A DNA stretch of 64,000 nucleotides from Chitinophagaceae bacterium 26-R-25 (GTDB taxonomy: Bacteria; Bacteroidota; Bacteroidia; Chitinophagales; Chitinophagaceae): positions 1 through 64,000 of the forward strand of contig JARWSJ010000004.1 of NCBI GenBank assembly GCA_029906195.1, written 5' to 3'. Under the pieces are notes generated by a model. The model made no database searches and was not told the origin of the DNA. It saw nothing but the letters and a program-made list of their open reading frames with translations. This document shows positions 27,773 to 35,901 of the stretch, piece by piece. A program made the position numbers and the translations under genes. Positions within the stretch are counted from its first letter, which is position 1; every line of letters starts with the position of its first letter.

Positions 27773-28948
27773 ATGAAAACAAATCAACCAAAACTTGGAA
27801 ACAAACTCAAGGTCGCCGTATTGCTGGATGTTGCCAGGGCGTTTGAGAGGGATATTCTAACTGGAATTGCCAATTTCAACAAGATTCATAACAAGTTTGT
27901 TTTCTTTTTCTTTTCGCCAAGATACATACACAGTGGCGCGCAGGCAAACGCAATCAACCGCGTAATAGACTGGAAGCCTGATGGTGTTTTGACCAGGGAG
28001 GTTGATGACTTTGAATTGTTGCTGAAGTTGGATATTCCACTTATCATATTTCCCCACACGAATCTGTACAAAGACAAGATAAACGCATGGGGTAATAACA
28101 AAGAAATAGGCAAAACAGCGGCGGATTATTTTATTGCCAAGGGATATAAGCACTATGCCTTCCTGGGCTTTAAAGATTTTCAATGGTCCATTGAAAGACA
28201 GGAAGGATACACTGAAGAACTAGCCAAAGCCGGCTTTAAAGTCAATACATTCATTTTTGATAATACTCAACTGTTATGGGAGCTTCTTCCTGCAAGGTTA
28301 ACGGAGTGGGTGGAGACGCTGCCAAGGCCGTGTGCGATTTTCGCCGTTACAGATGAGTTGAATATGCACTTGTTGAATGCAATCAATCAAACAGAAGCAA
28401 GGGTGCCTGACGATTTTTCAATTTTGGGAGTTGATAACGACGAGATGCTTTGCGATATGGCAAGCCCTACGCTATCAAGCATTGACCAAAATGCAAAACA
28501 ATCCGGTTTTGAGGCAGCATTAGCGCTGAGCAGATGGATGGAGCACGGCGAAAAACCAGCAGGCGATATTATTTCTGAGCCGGCAGCCGTTATTACACGT
28601 AGCTCCACAAGTGCGTTGGCAATCGATGATGAACAGGTGCGTGCTGCGTTGCATTATATTACGAATGCTGCTCCCTCAAGAGATATCTCTGTTGATGATG
28701 TTGTTAATGTCACCACCCTGTCTCGACGCAACCTCGAAAAAAGATTTCAATCGCTCATTAAAAGCTCCGTGCTCGAAGAAATAAAGAAAGTCAGGATTCG
28801 AAGAATTAAGTTTCTGCTTGAAAATTCTGAGCTTACCATTCAGCAAATTGCTGACGAATTAAATTTTAGAAACTTCGACAATATTACCCGGTATTTTAAA
28901 CAGTACACCGGAATGAATCCCAAGGATTACCGCAATCGATTTAAATAG
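27773..28948 (+). CDS. xylR: XylR-type regulator: sugar-binding domain fused to AraC DNA-binding domain
   Basis: This 391-residue protein has a LacI-like periplasmic-binding fold (about 12-275: AVLLDVARAFERDILTGIANF, KPDGVLTRE, ILGVDNDEMLCDMASPTLSSID) followed by an AraC-type double helix-turn-helix (about 290-391: DVVNVTTLSRRNLEKRF, TIQQIADELNFRNFDNITRYFKQYTGMNPKDYRN). This is the architecture of the E. coli xylose regulator XylR. In Bacteroidota such regulators also control other sugars. It is followed on the same strand by a sugar porter, a ROK kinase and a phosphomannose isomerase, which it probably regulates. The ligand is therefore more likely a hexose such as mannose than xylose, since no xylose isomerase or xylulokinase is present (inference). 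Confidence 0.88.
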   Translation: MKTNQPKLGNKLKVAVLLDVARAFERDILTGIANFNKIHNKFVFFFFSPRYIHSGAQANAINRVIDWKPDGVLTREVDDFELLLKLDIPLIIFPHTNLYKDKINAWGNNKEIGKTAADYFIAKGYKHYAFLGFKDFQWSIERQEGYTEELAKAGFKVNTFIFDNTQLLWELLPARLTEWVETLPRPCAIFAVTDELNMHLLNAINQTEARVPDDFSILGVDNDEMLCDMASPTLSSIDQNAKQSGFEAALALSRWMEHGEKPAGDIISEPAAVITRSSTSALAIDDEQVRAALHYITNAAPSRDISVDDVVNVTTLSRRNLEKRFQSLIKSSVLEEIKKVRIRRIKFLLENSELTIQQIADELNFRNFDNITRYFKQYTGMNPKDYRNRFK

Positions 28949-29202
28949 GTGACGATTAGGAATTAGGAGTTCATACTGCGGAAAACAACGCGGATTTCTG
29001 ACGCATTACCCGTCGAAGCGGTCTTTCTCTGCGCAAAATGACTGTTTTTTTTCGTAAACTGACATAATTCAAGGCTCTTCCATAAGTTAACTTGCTCCTA
29101 AGGTCAGAAAAATTGACCTGCATCAATTTAAAAACTATTAAAGAAAAGACGGAACTTACTGAGACGATTGACCTGAGTGAGTTCACTTTTAACAATTGCC
29201 AT

Positions 29203-30606
29203 ATGGAGAATTCTACAACAGAAATAAATGCCACTGCTGAGTTATTGGAGTTGACAGCGGACGAAAGCGCTGCTGGCCTTATCAATAAAAAATTCATCAT
29301 TATTGTCAGCGGAGTGGCTGCATTAGGTGGATTGTTGTTTGGTTTTGACACCGCAATTATATCAGGTGCCATTCCCTACATTACTTCTTATTTTTCGCTT
29401 AACGAATACTGGGTCGGATGGGCCGTTGGTTCCATATTGATCGGCTGTGCTGCAGGTGCCCTGCTGGCAGGTAAGTTTGCAGATAATTACGGGCGACGCT
29501 ACATGTTGATTATCTGCGCAATTTTGTTTGCAGCGTCGGGAATTGGCGCGGGCCTTTCAACTAATCTTACCATATTTATCATTTTTCGTTTAATTGGAGG
29601 ACTTGGCGTAGGCGCAGCAGCAATGGTATCGCCTATGTATATTGCAGAAATTGCACCTGCAAAATGGCGCGGACGGCTTGTTGCCTGTTATCAGCTTGCC
29701 ATCGTATTCGGAATTCTGATTGCTTATTTTGCCAATTTTATTTTTGATGGAATGGGTGCCAATAACTGGCGATGGATGTTTGCTTCCCAGGCTGCACCTT
29801 CTTTGCTGTTTTTTTTAATGCTGCTCCTCGTGCCTGAAACGCCCCGTTGGCTTATCATGAAACAAAGAAATGGAGAGGCCGAAAAAATTCTGAAAAAAGT
29901 TTTAGGCACTTCGGAGGTTGATGCAGAGATGAGTATAATAAAAAACAGCTTTCACAATGCGAAAGGCGTTTCTGTAAAACAATTATTCAGCAAAACTTAC
30001 AGACCTGTTTTGTATCTCGGTATCACAGTCGCTATATTTCAACAGGTAACCGGTATCAACTCAATTATTTATTATGCACCGGAGATATTCAGAGAAACCG
30101 GTCTTGATAGTTCTTCCTCTCTTATGCAAACCATTGGCATTGGGGTTATCAATATTCTATCGACTATTGGAGCAATTGCTCTGGTTGATAGAATCGGCCG
30201 CAAAAAACTTTTGTTGATCGGAACAATAATGATGGGTATTTCACTCGTAGCAGTAGGACTTTGTTTTAAATATCATTATTTCGACCATTACCTTGTACTC
30301 ATTTTCATGTTGCTGTACGTGGCCTCTTTTGGCTGTACACTCGGCGCCGTTGTATGGGTTTATCTTGCTGAAATTTTTCCCAATCTTATTCGCAGTCTGG
30401 CACTTTCTGTTGCCACGCTTTCCTTGTGGTTGGCCGATTTCGCAGTTACTTTAACCTTCCCCGTGATGACAAAGCACTTAGGCACTTCTTATACAATGTT
30501 TTGCTATGCAGCATTGTGTGTAGTGGCATTTGTGTATATGCTGTTTAAAGTGAAAGAAACGAAGGGACAGTCGCTGGAGGATATTGAAACATTGTTTATT
30601 CATTGA
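29203..30606 (+). CDS. MFS sugar porter (sugar:H+ symporter)
   Basis: The product is 467 residues from the ATG at 29203; an upstream TTG at 29092 would add 37 polar residues unlike transporter starts. Twelve hydrophobic segments are visible. Sugar-porter signatures are present: GFDTAIISGA in TM1, GKFADNYGRR after TM2, the R-GG-G-G motif in TM4-5 (FRLIGGLGVGAAA), PETPRWL before the central loop, QQVTGINSIIYYAPEIF in TM7, DRIGRKKLLLIG, and a final KETKGQSLEDIE (in place of PETKG). It imports a monosaccharide across the inner membrane and probably belongs to the XylR-controlled cluster. Confidence 0.93.
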   Translation: MENSTTEINATAELLELTADESAAGLINKKFIIIVSGVAALGGLLFGFDTAIISGAIPYITSYFSLNEYWVGWAVGSILIGCAAGALLAGKFADNYGRRYMLIICAILFAASGIGAGLSTNLTIFIIFRLIGGLGVGAAAMVSPMYIAEIAPAKWRGRLVACYQLAIVFGILIAYFANFIFDGMGANNWRWMFASQAAPSLLFFLMLLLVPETPRWLIMKQRNGEAEKILKKVLGTSEVDAEMSIIKNSFHNAKGVSVKQLFSKTYRPVLYLGITVAIFQQVTGINSIIYYAPEIFRETGLDSSSSLMQTIGIGVINILSTIGAIALVDRIGRKKLLLIGTIMMGISLVAVGLCFKYHYFDHYLVLIFMLLYVASFGCTLGAVVWVYLAEIFPNLIRSLALSVATLSLWLADFAVTLTFPVMTKHLGTSYTMFCYAALCVVAFVYMLFKVKETKGQSLEDIETLFIH

Positions 30607-30783
30607 ACAATTAAGAAGTAGGAATTAAGAATTAGGAATTCTTTGTGTGCAGCATACGCTAAGCACTTTTGACTTTTTAATTTTTCCTTTTGACTTCAAA
30701 ATAAAAAAGTAGAACAATAACAAAGTGTCGGTGAAACATTGTAAAAAACGACCGGGAGTTTAAGTTGAAAATTTTCAGAAGAT

Positions 30784-31704
30784 ATGAAAAGTCATGTGGT
30801 GATAGGTGCAGATGTTGGCGGCTCGCATATAACGTCCGCGGCGGTGGATCTGCATTCAGGAAAGATAATAGCAGGATCTTCTTACAAACAAAAAGTGAAT
30901 GCTGCTGCGGCACCGGATGAGATTATTACTTGCTGGGCCAATGCTATTAAGGCTTCAATGACTGCAAGCGAAGGAGCCATTGAAGCAATTGGTATCGCTA
31001 TGCCCGGCCCGTTTGACTATCCCAACGGAATTTCTTACATAAGCGGATTAGCAAAATATGAATCACTATATGGGCTCAATGTTGGAGAGCTGCTCAAGGA
31101 AGAGCTGAAGTTTCCCGGCGAAATATATTTCGAAAACGATGCTTCCTGCTTTGGTATTGGTGAAAGCTGGCAGGGAGAAGGAGCGGGCTTTAAACGCGTT
31201 GTAGTAGCTACTTTAGGCACGGGACTCGGCGGCGCCTTTGTTATTAATTGCGAGGCGCAAAAAAGCGGAGCCGGAGTTCCTGAAGACGGCTATTTATTCA
31301 AACTGCCATACAAACAGGGTATTGCTGAAGATTATATTTCTTCACGGTGGCTCATCGAAACATTCAATGCTGAAACTGGCAACCAGGTAGCAGAAGTAAA
31401 AGAAATCAATGAACTTGCTTTAACCGGAAATATCGCTGCGCAACAATTATTCAGTGAAATGGGAACAATGCTCGGAGAGGTACTCGCACCGTGGCTCACT
31501 GCATTCGATGCGCAATGCTTAGTTGTTGGCGGGAATGTCAGGAAGGCCCATCCATTTTTTTTACCCTCAGTGAAAAATGTTTTTGAAACAAATCATGTAA
31601 ACACCGGCGTTTATATTTCAACCAAAGGCGAAGAATCCGCTATTGTAGGTGCTGCTTATTTATGCAGACAATTTTTTGTTCCAAAAACAACAACCGTTAA
31701 ATAA
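30784..31704 (+). CDS. ROK-family sugar kinase without the usual zinc motif
   Basis: This 306-residue protein starts with the ATP phosphate-binding motif GADVGGSHITSAAVD, has AIGIAMPGPFDYPNGISYIS, the catalytic-region FENDASCFGIGE and the second phosphate motif TLGTGLGGAF. The sugar-kinase fold is clear. Where most ROK kinases have the zinc-binding CxCGxxGCxE motif, this protein reads LPYKQGIAEDYISSRWL, so the zinc site is absent and the substrate specificity may be altered. With the porter and isomerase it would phosphorylate mannose, fructose or glucose in the cytoplasm. Confidence 0.85.
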   Translation: MKSHVVIGADVGGSHITSAAVDLHSGKIIAGSSYKQKVNAAAAPDEIITCWANAIKASMTASEGAIEAIGIAMPGPFDYPNGISYISGLAKYESLYGLNVGELLKEELKFPGEIYFENDASCFGIGESWQGEGAGFKRVVVATLGTGLGGAFVINCEAQKSGAGVPEDGYLFKLPYKQGIAEDYISSRWLIETFNAETGNQVAEVKEINELALTGNIAAQQLFSEMGTMLGEVLAPWLTAFDAQCLVVGGNVRKAHPFFLPSVKNVFETNHVNTGVYISTKGEESAIVGAAYLCRQFFVPKTTTVK

Positions 31705-31770
31705 TTACGCTACAAAATCGACAAGAGGCAACAGATGTGAAAACGTCTGTGTGCCACCAAATAAAAAGAT

Positions 31771-33540
31771 ATGATGAATTGGAGAAAAACAACGCAGCCT
31801 TTAATGCCGGCTGTTACAAAAGATGTAAAACAACTAAGTGCAGGCAAGTATGATATTTATCCATTTGCCAGCCTTGGCGAAGGAAAGATCAACAATGGCT
31901 ATATAAGCCTTGCACAATGGATAAAGAACCAAAACGCTGTTGCAATAGACGGATACATTGGAAATGATTGGAATGGCATATGCAACGAACTCGATCAAAT
32001 ATTATCTAAGGAGGGCCGGGTAATTAACTGGATCAAAACGGCTGATTTGCTAAAAACAGAAAGTGAGATTGAGCAGCTTGTAAAACCATTCATTGGAGAA
32101 AAAGGCGAAGTGTGGGGAAGAAGAGCGAGCATTTCATTGAATGATTTTTTTGACAGTGAGAAATTGTCAAAAAATCACTCGAAGCAAAATGCCATCAATA
32201 TTACAATTGGAGTAGGTGCATCATTGGTTAACAAGAGCGCGCCTGTTATTTACATTGATTTGCCGAAGAATGAATTGCAATATCGCATGCGTGCAGAGAA
32301 GGCAAATAATTTAGGTAAACAGCATCGTGATGATAACCAGGAAACTTATAAGCGATTTTATTTTGTGGATTGGGTGGTATTGAATGAATATAAAAATAAA
32401 ATTCTTCCATTAATTGAAATTATCGTTGATGGGCAATGGAACAACAATATCACATGGGCATTCTTTAAAGACATTCAGGAAGGCTTGCAATATCTTTCAC
32501 AAAACGCTTTCCGTGTGAGGCCTTGGTTTGAAGCTGGTGCATGGGGTGGACAATGGATGAAAGAAAATATAAACGGCCTTAATAAAGACGAAGTCAATTA
32601 CGCATGGTCATTTGAAATGATAGTGCCGGAGAATGGTTTGGTGTTTGAAGGCGACGGCAACTTACTGGAAATTGCGTTTGACTGGTTGATGATGTTGCAG
32701 TCCAAAGACGTTCTTGGTGCAGATGAAAGCCGCTTTGGCATTGAGTTTCCTATTCGCTTTGATTTCCTTGACACCTTCGGCGGCGGCAACCTTTCTATAC
32801 AATGCCATCCGAGACTGAAATACATACAGGACAATTTCGGCGAGACAATCACGCAGGATGAAACCTACTATATACTTGATTGCGAAAGCGATGCGAAAGT
32901 ATATCTTGGCTTCCAGGAAACAATTGATCCTTCAACTTTTAGAAAAGCATTGGAGGAAAGTGTTGAAAAGAACGAAGCGATCGATATAGAAAAATTCGTA
33001 CAAAAACATGATGCCCACAAGCATGATCTTTTCCTGATTCCAAACGGCACAATACATAGTTCAGGAAAGAATAACCTCGTGCTGGAGATCAGCGCAACGC
33101 CGTATATTTTCACTTTTAAAATGTATGATTGGGTAAGGCTGGACCTGAATGGAAAGCCTCGTCCGATCAATATAGAACACGCATTCAAGAATCTTGACTT
33201 TTCACGCAAAGGAAAAAAAGTACAGGAAGAATTGATATCCAAAGAAGCAGTAATTGAAAAAGGCGATGACTGGCAAATCGTACACCAGCCCACACATGCC
33301 GACCATTTTTATGATGTGCACAGACTAGAATTTGCCGGTAGCATGGAAGTGGAAACAAATGATAAGTGTCACGTACTGATGCTGGTAGAAGGAAGCTCAA
33401 TAATTGTGGAGACAAAGAACGGGTTTAAAACACGCTACAATTACGCTGAAACATTTGCTATTCCTGCAGCAGCGGGTTCTTATAAAATAACAAATGAAAA
33501 CGGCGCTAAAGCGAAAGTTGTAAAGGCTTTCGTAAAGTAG
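31771..33540 (+). CDS. Class I phosphomannose isomerase-like protein with N-terminal extension
   Basis: The C-terminal half (from about residue 255) is a type I mannose-6-phosphate isomerase. It carries the metal-site motif SIQCHPRLKYIQDNFGETITQDETYYIL (about 344-372), the histidine in IPNGTIHSSG, and a closing cupin-like region with VLMLVEGSSIIV. It interconverts mannose 6-phosphate and fructose 6-phosphate. Residues 1-250 are an extra domain (AVAIDGYIGNDWNGI near 52, then HRDDNQETYKRFYFVDWVV near 190) that looks like a nucleotide-kinase fold with a degenerate P-loop; this is tentative. The full length of 589 residues is nearly twice that of ordinary short type I enzymes. It starts 66 bases after the ROK kinase. 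Confidence 0.88.
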   Translation: MMNWRKTTQPLMPAVTKDVKQLSAGKYDIYPFASLGEGKINNGYISLAQWIKNQNAVAIDGYIGNDWNGICNELDQILSKEGRVINWIKTADLLKTESEIEQLVKPFIGEKGEVWGRRASISLNDFFDSEKLSKNHSKQNAINITIGVGASLVNKSAPVIYIDLPKNELQYRMRAEKANNLGKQHRDDNQETYKRFYFVDWVVLNEYKNKILPLIEIIVDGQWNNNITWAFFKDIQEGLQYLSQNAFRVRPWFEAGAWGGQWMKENINGLNKDEVNYAWSFEMIVPENGLVFEGDGNLLEIAFDWLMMLQSKDVLGADESRFGIEFPIRFDFLDTFGGGNLSIQCHPRLKYIQDNFGETITQDETYYILDCESDAKVYLGFQETIDPSTFRKALEESVEKNEAIDIEKFVQKHDAHKHDLFLIPNGTIHSSGKNNLVLEISATPYIFTFKMYDWVRLDLNGKPRPINIEHAFKNLDFSRKGKKVQEELISKEAVIEKGDDWQIVHQPTHADHFYDVHRLEFAGSMEVETNDKCHVLMLVEGSSIIVETKNGFKTRYNYAETFAIPAAAGSYKITNENGAKAKVVKAFVK

Positions 33541-33575
33541 ATGCAGGTAGCTGTTTCCTCATCGCAACCAGATTT

Positions 33576-33605
33576 AAAGCTCGCAATTGTGCGAGCTTTT
33601 TTTCG
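33576..33605 (+). terminator. Intrinsic terminator of the sugar operon
   Basis: AAAGCTCGCA at 33576-33585 pairs with TGCGAGCTTT at 33590-33599 and is followed by a T run. It lies 35 bases after the isomerase stop and also faces the convergent gene at 33640. Confidence 0.85.
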
Positions 33606-33639
33606 GATGAATCGTTCTTGACTTCTTGTTTCCGTTGGT

Positions 33640-34119
33640 TTATTTTGAATGAACAATGATTTCAAAATAATTTTTATTGCGACCTGATGGCTGCTCCCTT
33701 GTCATGAAAACAGTTTGTTTATTTTCAAAAACGGTATAACTTTTATCCTCAATAACCTCTATGCCTTTAAACCTGTAGTTATATTTCTTCAAATTTGAGA
33801 TGAATTCTTTGTAATGGAACGGATTATAAAGAAAGAAAACTGTCTTTGCTTGTCGGTTGCTGTCCATAGATTTAATTACACATGAGCTTACTTCTTCTCC
33901 AGAATAAGTGAAAGGCTGGAAATACCATCTTGATTCTTTTTGGCCCGCTGAGTATTGTTTAAATCCCTTTTCCGAGAGCTTTCTGGTTATCGCTGCAACA
34001 TCTGGATTTTTGTGTATATCCGTAAGCTCTTTTGGGGTTAAATTTTGTCCAATCGCAAAAGCTTCAAAAACAAAAGCGAAGCAAATAAATAAGACTAGTC
34101 GAGGGAGAAGTGTGCTCAT
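33640..34119 (-). CDS. Exported protein of unknown function
   Basis: This 159-residue protein has a signal peptide (LPRLVLFICFAFVFEAFAIGQ). The mature part has LTPKELTDIHKNPDVAAITRKL and a mixed alpha/beta region with many aromatics (RWYFQPFTYSG, FFLYNPFHYKEFISNLKKYNYRF). No family was recognised. It is transcribed toward the sugar operon and away from the lipoprotein at 34263. Confidence 0.6.
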   Translation of the reverse strand: MSTLLPRLVLFICFAFVFEAFAIGQNLTPKELTDIHKNPDVAAITRKLSEKGFKQYSAGQKESRWYFQPFTYSGEEVSSCVIKSMDSNRQAKTVFFLYNPFHYKEFISNLKKYNYRFKGIEVIEDKSYTVFENKQTVFMTREQPSGRNKNYFEIIVHSK

Positions 34120-34262
34120 ATAAATAGTTTCATATGAGATGCTTCACTTATGAAATTGCATACGGACTAACAAAATTTTCTTCTCTCGCCGTTCTTGATC
34201 AACAAATTCGGTTGCCAATTGTCTTATTAGTGCAAGGCTCTACCTAGACTAAAACCAAAGTC

Positions 34263-34868
34263 ATGAAAGCATCAGTCTTAATAATAATGGCCGGTGCGCT
34301 TTTCTTTTGTTCCTGCGCAACAAACAAAACCTTCAAAACGGAAGAGAAACAAATGCTTGTTGACAACAACACGCCGCTCATCGTTAAAGTAAATGGAGAC
34401 ACCATTAAAGGCAAAGAAGCTTCCCTGCCGTCAGGGCTGCATACTTACGAAAAATGGATAAAACTGGATGGTGAAAAAATATCGTCCAACGGAATTGTAG
34501 CACTGCAAGACGGTAAAACGTTCTATGGAAAATATTCGTACGACAGCAGCTATCTGTGGGCAAAGCAAATAAAAAGAGGAAAAATAAATCTCTACTACTA
34601 CGAAGCCCAACATCCTACAGGTATCGCTACACCCTGGGGAAGCAGCAAATACGACAGCCCGTTATATTTTGCCATACAAAAAGGAGATGAGCCTTTGAAA
34701 CATGCAACAGCTGGCGACATAGCCGAGCGTTTAAAGGACAATAAAGAAGCCTATGAAAAATTCGAGCATCAATTTGGCGGAGAGGAAAAAAACGGTCTTC
34801 CCAAGCAAATGGTAAAACACTCGGATGTTTTGTTTGATGCCATTGATATTTATAATCGGGGAAGTTAG
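34263..34868 (+). CDS. Lipoprotein, paralogue of the module A candidate immunity protein
   Basis: This 201-residue protein has a leader ending FFCSC (Cys18). The order of motifs is the same as in the lipoprotein at 19217: EEKQMLVDNNTPLIVKVNGD, then GIVALQDGKTFYGKY, then WAKQIKRGKINLYYYE, then RLKDNKEAYEKFEHQF and a final DAIDIYNRGS. It has an extra loop of about ten residues near 120 (HPTGIATPWGSSKYDSPLYF). No RHS gene, stub or repeat element is next to it. It may be a housekeeping member of the family from which the array copy derives, or a further orphan. Confidence 0.7.
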   Translation: MKASVLIIMAGALFFCSCATNKTFKTEEKQMLVDNNTPLIVKVNGDTIKGKEASLPSGLHTYEKWIKLDGEKISSNGIVALQDGKTFYGKYSYDSSYLWAKQIKRGKINLYYYEAQHPTGIATPWGSSKYDSPLYFAIQKGDEPLKHATAGDIAERLKDNKEAYEKFEHQFGGEEKNGLPKQMVKHSDVLFDAIDIYNRGS

Positions 34869-34904
34869 AATTTGAGCCGCCCGGTTTTAGTCTACTACTT
34901 TAGT

Positions 34905-35507
34905 TTACTCCTCAATCTTTCTTTTTAGGATTCCCTTCTCAACACTTTCATTGATGAGGTTCTCTGCATACTCCCAAATGACTGTGGAACCTTCTTTAAT
35001 GGCCTTTTTCTTGGCGTAAACTTTTTCGTACGGCACATCGAATTCTTTCCACGTGCCGCCGTTATTGGAAGTGTTTTGAAGAAGTGGTTCAAGTCTGTCC
35101 ATAGACTTCGCAAATTTTGCATCATCTGTAATGCCATCTTCAAACTCCCGCCAGATCTCAATAAACTCGTCTGCCTGTTCTTTTGGCAACAGTCCAAATA
35201 TTCGTTTTGCAGCAATCAGTTCCTGCTCGGTGTTGGTGTGGCTTTTCGTGGTGTCGTAAAGAAAAGTATCACCCGCGTCAATTTCAACAATATCGTGGAT
35301 CAATAACATTTTCAAAACTTTCAGAACGTTTATTGGTTTGTTGGAATGCTCCGCCAGTATAATCGCCATCATTGCTAAATGCCAACTGTGTTCCGCATCA
35401 TTTTCATTACGGTCGCTGTTAAACAATTTAGTTTTACGCAGAATGTATTTGAGTTTATCGATTTCCTTTATGAAGCTTATTTGTTTTAGTAAATTATCCG
35501 CCTGCAT
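34905..35507 (-). CDS. HD-domain hydrolase (HDDC2/YfbR-like)
   Basis: This 200-residue protein has the HD-superfamily metal ligands: DAEHSWHLAMMA (His about 40), then LLIHDIVEIDAGDTFLYD (His-Asp about 70), and a later Asp in SMDRLEPLLQN. The spacing matches HDDC2/5'-deoxynucleotidase-like proteins, which hydrolyse deoxynucleoside monophosphates. It is cytoplasmic (no signal). It stands alone, convergent with the lipoprotein gene. Confidence 0.85.
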   Translation of the reverse strand: MQADNLLKQISFIKEIDKLKYILRKTKLFNSDRNENDAEHSWHLAMMAIILAEHSNKPINVLKVLKMLLIHDIVEIDAGDTFLYDTTKSHTNTEQELIAAKRIFGLLPKEQADEFIEIWREFEDGITDDAKFAKSMDRLEPLLQNTSNNGGTWKEFDVPYEKVYAKKKAIKEGSTVIWEYAENLINESVEKGILKRKIEE

Positions 35508-35901
35508 GTGTAATTAAAAGTTTTAGATGATCGATGTGAGATCTTGATCGTTTAAGAGCGTCAACTGGCAGATAAAATTACGAAGTTTTTTTGCCTGCAT
35601 CCGACTATCCGCAATGTATTATACTATGGTTGCATTAGATTTTTTTAATTGTCCTTTCTCATAATAATCAAGTCTTTATTCGAATGACAGATGCATAGAT
35701 ATACACATGTTATATAATGTTTGAACATTCGGTTATACCTTCGCACCCGATTACATACCTGATAATATAGATCTCAAGAAGGCTTTTTAATAATTCCTGT
35801 CAACTGGAAGTTATTTACAATTAGAATCAACAATTCTTTTTGGTTTTTCAACAGCGGTCAATCATGTTCGTTCATGATCGGCTAATAAATCCATTTTACA
35901 A
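35508..35901. other. Intergenic region between divergent genes
   Basis: It is AT-rich, with no frame that looks coding and no strong hairpin. It must hold the promoters for the HD hydrolase (minus) and the T9SS protein (plus). No -33/-7 pair could be chosen with confidence. Confidence 0.5.
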
